Shown: positions 1 to 7,032 of the stretch, piece by piece
How positions within the stretch are numbered: the first letter of the stretch is position 1
Layout of the letters: every line of letters starts with the position of its first letter
NCBI GenBank assembly: GCA_023438965.1
Contig: JAEXPB010000452.1
Span: forward strand, 1-10,477
DNA length: 10,477 bases
Direction: 5' to 3'
Origin: Bacillota bacterium
GTDB taxonomy: Bacteria; Bacillota; Clostridia; Saccharofermentanales; UBA5734
Program-made: the position numbers and the translations under genes
The notes under the pieces: generated by a model
The model's database searches: none
The model's input: only the letters and a program-made list of their open reading frames with translations
Told to the model about the DNA's origin: nothing

Positions 1-1174
1 CGCGCATGCTGTCCCGCAGCGAGAAGGCGACGCCTTCGAGCACGGCGCGGGTGAAATGGGTTTTGGTATGCTTCATCGAGGCGCCGGTGAAGCTGGCGCG
101 CAGGTCGGCATCGTTATATGGGGCGAGCTCGCCCATCAGGTAGGGATGGAAGAACAATCCTTCGGCGCCGGGGGCGACCGCGGCGGCGCCGGCGTCCAGC
201 CAGGCATAGGCGCTGCCGCCCTCCGTACGGGCGCGCAGGGCTTCCGGCTCGCCGAAGACATCACGGTACCAGCGGTAGGAAGAGGCGCAGGACCGGGTGC
301 CGGTGCCGGGGTACCACAGGCCGGGAATGATATGGGCATAGGTGAACAGGCAGGGATGGGCGACAATCCGGTCGGTGATCGCGCACAGGCGGCCGGCGGT
401 GGCCATCTTGGCGGTGGCCTGCCCGACGTGGATCGCGCCGGAGCCGTAGACCTCCAGCGCCGTGTCGGTGGTGCCGATGATCACCGGCGTGCCCTGGCGC
501 AGCCCGAGCCAGCGGGCGGCGGTGGCGGTCAGACCGCCGGTCAGGTCGGTCGGCTGCCGCAGCGGCGGCAAGGTATCGATGTCGAGGCCGATCATCGCGC
601 AGAGCTCGGGCGACCAGACGCCGCCGCGGACATCGTACAGCTCCGAGCCGATCGCCTCGATGGTGTCGGTGGCCAGCTCGCCGGTCAGCCGATAGCGGAT
701 GTAGTCCTTCTCAAAGAGAATATGGCGGATCCTGGACCATACGTCCGGCTGGTGGCGCCGGACCCAGAGCAGCTGCGGCAGGGTCCAGACTGTGCCGGGG
801 CGGTGCAGCGAGACCGCGAAGACCTCGTCGCCGTGCTCGCGCTCCAGTTCAGCCGTCTCGGCGCTGCTGCGCTGGTCGGTCCAGAAAATGGCGTTCTGCA
901 GCGGTTCCACCTGACTGTCGCAGAGAACGGCCGTATGCGTCGGCGCGTCCACGGCCAGGGCGGAAAGCTGCGCGGGCAGATCGGGGACGCGGGCGCTCAG
1001 GGCCTTGATGGTGGCTTCCAGCGCCCGCAGCCAGTCGGCCGGATTCTGCTCCGCATAGGAAACAGCCGGATACAGGGTCGGATATTCTTCGAAATGGGTG
1101 GCCAGGGATTCGCCGGTCAGGGAAAGCAGCGTCGCTTTCGCACCGCCGCTGCCAAAATCGATACCGAGCAGCAT
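1..1174 (-). CDS. FGGY-family carbohydrate kinase, C-terminus beyond window
   Basis: ATP-dependent sugar kinase of the FGGY family, predicted to phosphorylate a ketose or related sugar in the cytoplasm. The 391 residues present begin MLLGIDFGSGGAK, the phosphate-binding turn of the actin-like fold. FWTDQR (about 97-102) matches the family W-x-D-x-R. FEKDYIRYRLTGE (about 154-166) is the usual KDY-x-R-x-x-LTG block. GTTDTALEVYGSG (about 234-246) carries the likely catalytic base Asp237. HPYLMGELAPYNDADLRASF and RAVLEGVAFSLRDSM match the xylulokinase-type C-terminal lobe. Relatives are about 500 residues, so roughly a fifth is missing at the left edge. The ATG at 1174 has a GAGGTG Shine-Dalgarno seven bases upstream. 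The gene is divergent from an isomerase operon, which suggests the kinase acts on the isomerase product. The exact sugar (xylulose, fuculose, rhamnulose or other) cannot be told. Family call is firm. Confidence 0.92.
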   Translation of the reverse strand, partial: MLLGIDFGSGGAKATLLSLTGESLATHFEEYPTLYPAVSYAEQNPADWLRALEATIKALSARVPDLPAQLSALAVDAPTHTAVLCDSQVEPLQNAIFWTDQRSSAETAELEREHGDEVFAVSLHRPGTVWTLPQLLWVRRHQPDVWSRIRHILFEKDYIRYRLTGELATDTIEAIGSELYDVRGGVWSPELCAMIGLDIDTLPPLRQPTDLTGGLTATAARWLGLRQGTPVIIGTTDTALEVYGSGAIHVGQATAKMATAGRLCAITDRIVAHPCLFTYAHIIPGLWYPGTGTRSCASSYRWYRDVFGEPEALRARTEGGSAYAWLDAGAAAVAPGAEGLFFHPYLMGELAPYNDADLRASFTGASMKHTKTHFTRAVLEGVAFSLRDSMR

Positions 1175-1204
1175 GCTATCACCTCAAGCTAATTTTCTAT
1201 TTTC

Positions 1205-1233
1205 ATGATAGCGTAGTAGAAATTAATTTTCAA
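1205..1233 (-). promoter_or_regulatory. Predicted sigma70 promoter of the FGGY kinase
   Basis: On the minus strand TTGAAA (1228-1233) is followed after exactly 17 bases by TATCAT (1205-1210); each hexamer matches consensus at five of six positions. Transcription would start near 1198, leaving a leader of about 24 bases before the kinase ATG at 1174. Seven-base inverted arms GCTATCA (1175-1181) and TGATAGC (1206-1212) join the -10 region to the ribosome binding site and could be an operator or chance. Confidence 0.6.
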
Positions 1234-1239
1234 GATCTG

Positions 1240-1268
1240 TTGCAAATAAATTTTACTAGTAGTAAGAT
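1240..1268 (+). promoter_or_regulatory. Predicted sigma70 promoter of the isomerase-DUF4867 operon
   Basis: TTGCAA (1240-1245) and TAAGAT (1263-1268) are separated by 17 bases, each matching consensus at four of six positions, so the promoter looks moderate and probably helped or blocked by a regulator. Predicted start is near 1275, giving a leader of about 33 bases with GGAGG (1295-1299) eight bases before the ATG at 1308. It lies back-to-back with the kinase promoter. Confidence 0.45.
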
Positions 1269-1287
1269 TATCGTGAAAACATCTTAC
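1253..1287. repeat. Overlapping inverted repeats, candidate operator
   Basis: Two inverted repeats share a middle arm. TTACTA (1253-1258) and TAGTAA (1260-1265) are perfect arms around one base. GTAAGAT (1262-1268) and ATCTTAC (1281-1287) are perfect 7-base arms around 12 bases. The shared arm covers the -10 box of the isomerase promoter and the outer arm lies at the predicted transcription start, a suitable place for a repressor. Which regulator binds is unknown; the AraC-family protein encoded at 6133-7032 or an unseen regulator are candidates. Confidence 0.4.
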
Positions 1288-1307
1288 ATTAACCGGAGGA
1301 CTGTCAA

Positions 1308-2687
1308 ATGCTGGATTATACGCTCAAAATTGCATTGGTACCCATACGCCGGCACATCATCGGCAAACGGGTCGGGATTTTCAGCCAGGCGGTGGCCAAA
1401 GAAGTCAAGGACGACGTCGTCCCGTACATCAAGGCCAATTTTGCCTCAGCCAAGGTTTCTTTTGTCGATATCGAGGACTTTAACGAGGAAGGCCTCTTTT
1501 ATGACGTCATGGACAGCGAGCGCCTGGCCGCCCGGCTGAAGGCCGCCGCCGTCGATGCCGTCTTCCTGATCAACTGCAATTTCGGCAGCGAGGAAGCGGC
1601 CGGCCGTCTGGCCCGCCTGGTCGGCAAGCCGGTCCTGATGTGGGCGGTCCGCGACACCCGCATCGATCCGGACGGCATGCGCTACACCGACGCCCAGTGC
1701 GGCTCTTTCTCGCTAAGCCGCATCCTGCAGCGTCTGGGCATCCCGTTCTCCTATATCGAGAACTGCCATGTCCGCAGCACGACTTTCGCCGAAGGTCTGC
1801 GCCGGTTCTTCTCGGTCGCCTGCATGCTCAAGAATTTCTTCGGCATGCGCATCCTGCAGATCGGCAGCCGGCCGGTGCCGTTCAAGAGCGTCATGTATAA
1901 TGAATCAGAATTGATGGAGAAGTTCGGCATCGACATCGCGACCGTCAACTACGCGATCTTTGTCAAGGAATACAACAAGGTGCTGGCCGAGAAGGACTTC
2001 ACGGCCGACCTGACCCAGCTCAAGGCCACGTTCGATACCGGCACCTACACGGACGAAGCCCTGGTCAAGATGCTGGCCTTCAAGGACACCTACCGCAATC
2101 TGGCCCAGGAATACAACTGCCGGATCGTGGTGACCGAGTGCTGGACCGCCGCGCCGCTGGCCCTGGGCGCCAACTGCTGCACCGCGATGAGCCTGCTGGC
2201 GGATGAGAAGCTGATCGTCACCTGCGAAACGGACCTGCTCGGCGGCATCACGATGGCCCTGCTGTCCTGCGCCGCTCTGGGCGAGAAGCTGCCGTTCTTC
2301 GGCGAATTCACTGCCCGCCATCCCAGCAACGACAACGCCGAGCTGCTTTGGCACTGCGGCCCCTTCGCCCCGAGCCTCGGCAAGGGCAACAACAAGATCT
2401 TCAACGAGAAGCCTTCTTTCACCGTCAAGGACGGCGAATACACCATCGCCCGCCTCGACGGCGACCGCGGCCAGTACTCCCTGCTGGGCGGCAAGTTCCG
2501 CACCACCGACGGTCCCTACACCTTCGGCACCTACCTGTGGGCGGAATTCGACGACTACAAGAAATGGGAAGAACGCCTGATCGACGGCCCCTACATCCAT
2601 CACATGGCCGAGATCGAAGGTGACTACCGCGCCGCCCTGAAGGATTTCTGCCGCTTCGTGCCGGGCCTGAAGCCCGACCAGCCCTGA
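1308..2687 (+). CDS. L-fucose/L-arabinose isomerase-family protein
   Basis: Predicted cytoplasmic, metal-dependent aldose-ketose isomerase related to L-fucose isomerase. The 459 residues have the N-terminal sugar-binding segments (about 10-180) and the C-terminal catalytic part. VVTECWTAAP (about 274-283) and TCETDLLGGITM (about 305-316) match the FucI segments that supply the metal ligands Glu and Asp (here Glu277 and Asp309). WHCGPFAPSLG (about 348-358) is a conserved C-terminal motif, and YIHHMAEIEGDY (about 429-440) offers the His ligand near 431-432. It is shorter than E. coli FucI (about 590 residues), as usual for the broader family. GGAGG sits eight bases before the ATG. It is first in a probable two-gene operon with the DUF4867 gene and divergent from an FGGY kinase, so the ketose made here is probably that kinase's substrate. 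Substrate identity is unknown, and close relatives may not act on fucose. Confidence 0.88.
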   Translation: MLDYTLKIALVPIRRHIIGKRVGIFSQAVAKEVKDDVVPYIKANFASAKVSFVDIEDFNEEGLFYDVMDSERLAARLKAAAVDAVFLINCNFGSEEAAGRLARLVGKPVLMWAVRDTRIDPDGMRYTDAQCGSFSLSRILQRLGIPFSYIENCHVRSTTFAEGLRRFFSVACMLKNFFGMRILQIGSRPVPFKSVMYNESELMEKFGIDIATVNYAIFVKEYNKVLAEKDFTADLTQLKATFDTGTYTDEALVKMLAFKDTYRNLAQEYNCRIVVTECWTAAPLALGANCCTAMSLLADEKLIVTCETDLLGGITMALLSCAALGEKLPFFGEFTARHPSNDNAELLWHCGPFAPSLGKGNNKIFNEKPSFTVKDGEYTIARLDGDRGQYSLLGGKFRTTDGPYTFGTYLWAEFDDYKKWEERLIDGPYIHHMAEIEGDYRAALKDFCRFVPGLKPDQP

Positions 2688-2700
2688 GCAGGAGGCCGAT

Positions 2701-3339
2701 ATGTTGAATCGATTAAAGAAGCTCAATCCGGAAATTCCTTTTTACAGCATCCATGACGCGGCCTTCGCCCGCTACGGCCTGGTTGTCCAAGGCGGCTGCG
2801 GCGCAGCGGCCGGCGCCCAGGTGCCCATGCCGGAAAGCGGCACCGTCTATGTCGCCTCCTTCGCCGCACTGGAAGCGGATGCCGGCATCCAGGCCCTCTG
2901 CGGGCGCTTCGGCGGCGTGCCGGCCCAAGCCGGCTACTGCTGCGGCTATAACACCCTGACGGCTTCGCTGGAATATCATAAAAGTCCGGAAGTGCTGGTC
3001 GCTCTGACGCCCCTGGTCCTGGTCCTTGGCCTGCCCGACCGCTGGCAGGACGGCGGCCTCGCCGGCAGCCAGCTGGAGGCTTTCTATCTGGACGCCGGCG
3101 ATGTCGTCGAAGTGCTGCCCAATGTCTGGCACTTCGCGCCCTGCCAGGTCACCGATAGCGGCTTCCGCAGCGTAATCATCCTGCCGGCCGGCACCAACCT
3201 GAACCTGGACCAGCCGTCCGCCGATCCGCTGCTGTTCCGCAAGAACAAGTGGCTGATCACCCATACCGGCAACCAGGCGACGATCAACAAGGGCGTGCAG
3301 CCGCTGCTGACCGGTGATGTGGTGGACATCCGGTATTAA
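2701..3339 (+). CDS. DUF4867-family protein, cupin-like
   Basis: A 212-residue soluble protein recognised as DUF4867, a family without an established biochemical role that I know from sugar-catabolism loci. Family-typical segments include MPESGTVYVAS (about 43-53), GVPAQAGYCCGYNTLTASLE (about 72-91), EYHKSPEV (91-98), WHFAPC (143-148), FRSVIILPAGTNL (about 155-167) and LLFRKNKWLITH (about 177-188). His93 and Glu98, then Gly133 followed by Pro140 and His144, are spaced like the two metal-binding motifs of a cupin barrel; this is my inference. An AGGAGG Shine-Dalgarno lies seven bases before the ATG and the gap from the isomerase stop is 13 bases, so co-transcription is likely. It may be an accessory isomerase, epimerase or mutarotase for the same sugar. 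The 3' end overlaps the end of the opposing gene by 56 bases. Family call is firm, function is not. Confidence 0.85.
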   Translation: MLNRLKKLNPEIPFYSIHDAAFARYGLVVQGGCGAAAGAQVPMPESGTVYVASFAALEADAGIQALCGRFGGVPAQAGYCCGYNTLTASLEYHKSPEVLVALTPLVLVLGLPDRWQDGGLAGSQLEAFYLDAGDVVEVLPNVWHFAPCQVTDSGFRSVIILPAGTNLNLDQPSADPLLFRKNKWLITHTGNQATINKGVQPLLTGDVVDIRY

Positions 3340-4663
3340 GCGAGTCCAGAGCGCTCTGCAAGTGCTGTACCGCCCGCGCTTCCTGATCGGCCATCGCGGC
3401 GATTATTTCGACCATCTTGACGCGGCCGGCCGGAAGCTTGACCGATTCGTCCGTAACCGGCAAAGCCGAAGCCAGGGCAATAACTTCCTGATAGGCTTGC
3501 ATAGCCGCCGCCAGACAGCCGGCGGTCTGGCCAGGATGACGGTCCCGCATCTTCTCCAGATAACGAAGGGCGGCTTTCCGGTTGTTTAAGAGGAAGCTCC
3601 GGACATTGGCATGCCAATAAGTCTCCCCGGTGTAGTTGACTTGCTGCAGTTCAGATATCCAGGCCTGGAAAGACTTCCGGCCGGTTCGCCACGTTGGCCG
3701 GAACAGCTCCTTGTGCCGCAGGTCAAATTCATCCGTATCCGAGTCAAACAGGCGATCCTGATGCAGCGCAATGGCAAAAGCCAAAGCCTCCCGATCCGCC
3801 GCTTCCCTCGCTATCCGGTTTAAGCCGGCACCGAAGGTGAGCAACGCATAAGGCGGCACCGGTGCGGCAATCCGACCGATCTGGACCTCGTTTTCCCTGG
3901 CGTTCGTGCAGGCGCCAATCAGCGGATGCCGGCTGTCGTCACATCCGGTCAGAATAAATTCGGCATCATCGATGCGGACCGCGACGCAAGGCATCCCCCT
4001 TTGGAGTGAATCCTGGATAGCCGGCGCAAAAATCTGCCGATAAACTTGAACAGGATCGTTTCCGACTGCGTCGCCGTCGGCAATGATGTCGAAGATTTGC
4101 TTGCCGGTCACTTTTTCGATAAAGTTCAGCCGCATGAAGCCCAGCAGCTCCAGCGGCCACCAGCCGATGTCGACCTGGCCGCGGACCAGATTCCGGCTGC
4201 CTTCTTCACCCTGCATGATGAAGGCCTGGCCGATGTCGCCCATCAGCGTATCGTAATCGACGGCTATGCCTTCGCGATTGAGGATGAGCTCAATACCCCG
4301 CACATAACCGTTCATCCAACCGGCGTGCCAGGCTGGCTTGCCGGCGGGCAGCCAGTCAATCGCGGGCCTTACAGGCAAGTCCTCCTCATTTGGATGCCCA
4401 TCCGGGAATTCGGCCAGATTCTTGACATATTGTTCCAGGGCGTTCCAGTTATCAAAGCCGTATTCTTTCGCCAAGGCCAATTGCGCTTCCGACAGACTCA
4501 ACGCATGCCGGAAAATGCTCTCATCAGTGGCGTTGGCCCACTGATGCAGGTTGCGCAAAACGGTTAGACAACCTTTGTCCCCGCTTTTTTGTGCCTTCAG
4601 CAGGGATTTCGCTTCCTTTTTCAAATGCTCGATGCGGGGTGAAAGTGGCAGATGCCTGGACAT
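3284..4663 (-). CDS. Ankyrin-type leader protein with BtrH/papain-like central region
   Basis: A 459-residue protein without signal peptide or clear membrane segments. Residues 1-82 match the helical leader found at the start of many ankyrin-repeat proteins: IEHLKKEAKSLLKAQKSGD (11-29) and LSEAQLALAKEYGFDNWNAL (57-76). No ankyrin repeats follow. Residues about 112-280 weakly recall BtrH-type papain-like proteins: GIAVDYDTLMGDIGQAF (132-148) resembles the segment after the nucleophile, and CVAVRIDDAEFILTGCDD (226-243) resembles the strand and G-Y-D-D motif. The usual Cys near the helix start is not seen; the matching stretch is AWHAGWMNGY (111-120), so an inactive or altered site is possible. 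The C-terminal third (about 325-442) is helical and unassigned. AAGGAG precedes the ATG by about ten bases. The last 19 codons, stop included, are antisense to the DUF4867 gene. The gene is real by length and domain match; the function is unknown. Confidence 0.75.
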   Translation of the reverse strand: MSRHLPLSPRIEHLKKEAKSLLKAQKSGDKGCLTVLRNLHQWANATDESIFRHALSLSEAQLALAKEYGFDNWNALEQYVKNLAEFPDGHPNEEDLPVRPAIDWLPAGKPAWHAGWMNGYVRGIELILNREGIAVDYDTLMGDIGQAFIMQGEEGSRNLVRGQVDIGWWPLELLGFMRLNFIEKVTGKQIFDIIADGDAVGNDPVQVYRQIFAPAIQDSLQRGMPCVAVRIDDAEFILTGCDDSRHPLIGACTNARENEVQIGRIAAPVPPYALLTFGAGLNRIAREAADREALAFAIALHQDRLFDSDTDEFDLRHKELFRPTWRTGRKSFQAWISELQQVNYTGETYWHANVRSFLLNNRKAALRYLEKMRDRHPGQTAGCLAAAMQAYQEVIALASALPVTDESVKLPAGRVKMVEIIAAMADQEARAVQHLQSALDSLNTGCPPHHRSAAAARPC

Positions 4664-4687
4664 AACGATAGATCTCCTTTCTAATAG

Positions 4688-4711
4688 TATCCATCGACTG
4701 CTGGATGGATA
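4688..4711. repeat. Inverted repeat in leader of the ankyrin-type gene
   Basis: TATCCATC (4688-4695) and GATGGATA (4704-4711) form perfect 8-base arms around an 8-base loop, about 15 bases upstream of the AAGGAG Shine-Dalgarno of the minus-strand gene starting at 4663. It could fold as a leader hairpin or bind a protein. The rest of the 181-base gap up to 4844 shows no gene. In minus-strand sense it carries GGAGAG followed by GCCGAA, a weak echo of a glycine aptamer that I do not accept. Confidence 0.3.
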
Positions 4712-4844
4712 GAAAGAAGTTCCCCAGAAAAAAGATCGGATGGGCTACGCCCTTTCGGCAGTCATCGAAGCTCTCCTGAAGCTAAGAATATTATCGAATA
4801 GGTCTGAGTAATTGTCAAACGGGAAGAAGCGGGCGATAACCTCC

Positions 4845-6073
4845 CTAAATCATCTGCGCCGGCAAGATCCACACCTGGTCAGTCATGGGCAAAAGCTCCT
4901 TGGCCAGGCAAATGACCGCACCGGTTCCCATTTTCTTGGCCGGTATATCATTGATGCAGTGAAAGGCCCGGATCATCGACTTGGTCGGATCACTGGTGGT
5001 TTTTATTTTGATCGGATGAAGGAAATCTCCCTCGGAAATCAACAAATCGATCTCGTTTTTTTCCTGATCGCGATAGTAAAAAAGAGCAGGCTTGACAATG
5101 CCGTCATTATAATAGCTTTTAAGTATTTCACCAAAAACGAAACTCTCAAAAAGGTGACCCCACATCGCACCATTGGCCATCTGCTCGGGCGTGTTCCAGC
5201 CTAGCAACCAACAAGCGAGACCGGTGTCCAAAAAATAGAGTTTAGGGGTTTTCACCAAGCGCTTGCTGAAATTATTCGCATAGGGCTCCAGCAGATAAAC
5301 CAGTCCGCTGGATTCTAATACCGAAAGCCACGCCCGTACGGTCTTGACATCCTTACCGCACATTTCGGCAATGGTTGTCAGATTCAGCATTTCGCCGGTC
5401 AGCGAAGCAACACCTTTAACGAATTTAATAAAGGCCGACTCATCCTGTATTTTTAAAACGTCCTTAATGTCTTTTTCAATGTAGGTCTGAAAGTACGAAC
5501 TATAGTAGTCTGACCAATCATGCAGATCGCTTTCCGTTTCATGCTGCTCAGGGAAAAAGCCTTTATGGATAGTTGAAATCAACTTGGCGTAATCGAAACC
5601 GATTGACGACTTGTTCATAAAGGCCATATGTTCGGAATCCGGCAAGAAGGGTTTTCGATAGGGAATGCCGGCAAGTTCCCGGATTGAAAGCCCCAGCATA
5701 CGGATAACACCAGCTCTCCCGGCTAGACTGTCACTGACATTTTTCATCAGTTTCATGCTTTGTGATCCGGTGAGATAGAACTGCCCCTTCTTTTTATCTT
5801 CGTCGACAATGTCTTTGATATAGTCAAAGAGTTCAACCGCCTTTTGTATTTCATCAACGATGACCGGTGGTTTATTAATATCGAAAAATAGCGACGGGTT
5901 CCTTTGGTGCTCTCACGCACCAGCGGGCGGTTTAATGTGACGTAGTTGATATCTTGATAAACTTCTTTCAGCATGGTCGATTTGCCGACCTGTCGGGCGC
6001 CAGTCAGTACCAGCACGGGCTTTCGTTGGGATATTCGCGCGACTACCGGCTCTAAATGCCTAGAATAATACAT
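4845..6073 (-). pseudogene. AAA_14/DUF4143 ATPase, frameshifted
   Basis: P-loop ATPase of the AAA_14-DUF4143 type, a family common in accessory regions with no settled cellular role. The first frame starts at ATG 6073 (AGGTG upstream; an ATG at 6088 is in frame but lacks a good site) and encodes MYYSRHLEP and Walker A GARQVGKST (25-33). Near 5898-5907 the frame is lost. In the -1 frame the protein continues NPSLFFDIN, Walker B VIVDEIQK, then FYLTGSQS and the DUF4143 domain to the TAG at 4845. One missing base would explain it: GAGAAC in relatives' style reads GGAAC here. The nuclease-like motif NEIDLLI...HPIKIKTT also has Lys (AAA) where the family usually has Glu (GAA) in PIEIK. Together these suggest decay, though a sequencing error remains possible for the frameshift. 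Read as two ORFs, the pieces are 5753-6088 and 4845-5756. It is AT-richer than its neighbours, consistent with transfer. Confidence 0.85.
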
Positions 6074-6090
6074 GACCGCGCACCTCATTT

Positions 6091-6125
6091 CCGAGAATTA
6101 TGGAATACGATTCCATAATTCTCGG
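6091..6125. repeat. Perfect 16-bp-arm palindrome upstream of the ATPase
   Basis: CCGAGAATTATGGAAT (6091-6106) and ATTCCATAATTCTCGG (6110-6125) are exact reverse complements around a 3-base centre (ACG). It fills most of the 59-base gap between the AraC gene's stop and the ATPase start, ending 17 bases before the ATPase ATG. No T-run follows on either strand, so it is a poor intrinsic terminator. It covers the predicted -10 box, so an operator, or a site recognised by the ATPase itself, fits better. Confidence 0.8.
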
Positions 6126-6143
6126 ATTTAAATTAAATTTCAA
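6115..6143 (-). promoter_or_regulatory. Candidate promoter of the AAA_14/DUF4143 ATPase
   Basis: On the minus strand TTGAAA (6138-6143, five of six) lies 17 bases before AATTAT (6115-6120, four of six). The -35 box falls in the last codons of the AraC gene and the -10 box inside one arm of the perfect palindrome, so palindrome binding would block transcription. Confidence 0.4.
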
Positions 6144-7032
6144 CCGCACGCCCTATCTCACCCCCCCAGTCGGCCGCCTCCTGCCGCTTCAGCCGCTGAT
6201 ACGCCGACGGCGTCATTTGCGTGACTTCCTTGAAGACTTTGCTGAAATGCTGGAGGTGGTGAAAGCCGGAGGCCTGGCAGGCCTCGGTCACCGATGAAGA
6301 CAGGTTGTTCAGGACCTGCTGGGCGATGATGATCTTCTTGCGGTTGACATACTGGGAGAAGGTCAGGCCGGTCTCCCGGCGGAACATGCGGCAGATATGG
6401 AAGCGGGTGACAAAGAAACGCTGCTCCAGTTCTTCGAGGGCGATTTTCTCGTGCAAGTGGTCGTCGATGTAGGCGAGGATCCGGTAAAAACTGGAATCAT
6501 TCGGCTGGGGTGTCTCCGTGACGGGACTGGCCCGGTTGAATTCGGCGATGTCGGCCAGCAGCAGGGCCAGCTCACCGGCCAGCTTCTCCTGCCAGAGGGC
6601 CGGCTGCTGGTCGTACAAACGATGGATGGCGCCGAAACGGGCCTGCATCAGGCGGTTAAGGTCGCCGGCCGTATGGATCAGGATGCAGGATGGCGCGTTG
6701 ACCAGGCGCAGGGCCGGATCCAGCCCGTAGCGCTGCATGGCCTGCCAAACCAGCCCTGTCGCCATATTGATGTAGTAACGCTGGTAAAATCCCGGCGCCA
6801 GCTGGTAAGCCGTATGCATGATAAACGGATTGATCAGCAGCACGTCGCCGTCCCTGATCTCGCAGACCTGGTGATTGACCAGCAGCTGCGCGGTCGCCCG
6901 GGCGAAGAAATAGACCTCATAGCCATTATGGTAATGCATGCGCAGCTTGAAACGGTGATCATCCGCTTCGATGTAGTCGACAATCGTATTGGACAAGTGG
7001 TCATAATACTCTTTTTCCAGCATCGTCATCAT
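6133..7032 (-). CDS. AraC-family transcriptional regulator
   Basis: Predicted cytoplasmic DNA-binding regulator of 299 residues, the usual length for sugar-responsive AraC proteins. Residues about 28-80 form the cupin-like ligand domain (FKLRMHYHNGYEVYFF, then GDVLLINPFIMHTAY), with His33, His35, Glu39 and His73 in the typical places. Residues about 182-284 are the double helix-turn-helix: KIALEELEQRFFVTRFHICR (196-215) and VTEACQASGFHHLQHFSKVF (248-267), ending in the signature MTPSAYQRLK. The start is uncertain because ATGs lie at 7032, 7029 and 7023; AGGATGA before the last makes 7023 plausible. The gene is GC-rich like the sugar genes but sits between two AT-richer modules. Upstream, TGATGCAA (7087-7094) and TTGCATCA (7127-7134) are inverted. 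A role in controlling the nearby sugar genes is likely but unproven. Confidence 0.9.
   Translation of the reverse strand: MMTMLEKEYYDHLSNTIVDYIEADDHRFKLRMHYHNGYEVYFFARATAQLLVNHQVCEIRDGDVLLINPFIMHTAYQLAPGFYQRYYINMATGLVWQAMQRYGLDPALRLVNAPSCILIHTAGDLNRLMQARFGAIHRLYDQQPALWQEKLAGELALLLADIAEFNRASPVTETPQPNDSSFYRILAYIDDHLHEKIALEELEQRFFVTRFHICRMFRRETGLTFSQYVNRKKIIIAQQVLNNLSSSVTEACQASGFHHLQHFSKVFKEVTQMTPSAYQRLKRQEAADWGGEIGRAVEI

Noticed and set aside
56..1192. Long plus-strand open frame of 378 codons
   Set aside because: It is the antisense shadow of the FGGY kinase gene, rich in Gly, Ala and Arg, with no domain match; the minus strand carries all kinase motifs.
1905..2726. Minus-strand open frame of 273 codons across the isomerase gene
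   Set aside because: Antisense shadow in GC-rich coding DNA. The plus strand encodes a recognisable isomerase with a Shine-Dalgarno.
4711..4800. Glycine-riboswitch-like segment (GGAGAG then GCCGAA on the minus strand)
   Set aside because: There is no P2 hairpin between the two motifs, no CUCUCAGG closing segment, and the downstream gene has no link to glycine.
5895..5910. Programmed -1 frameshift joining the two ATPase frames
   Set aside because: The bases at the junction (codons ACC AAA GGA) do not form an X-XXY-YYZ slippery heptamer, and no conserved downstream stem was seen; a deletion is simpler.
6091..6125. Palindrome as an intrinsic terminator for the AraC gene
   Set aside because: The stem is AT-rich in the middle and no T-run follows on either strand; it also overlaps a likely promoter.
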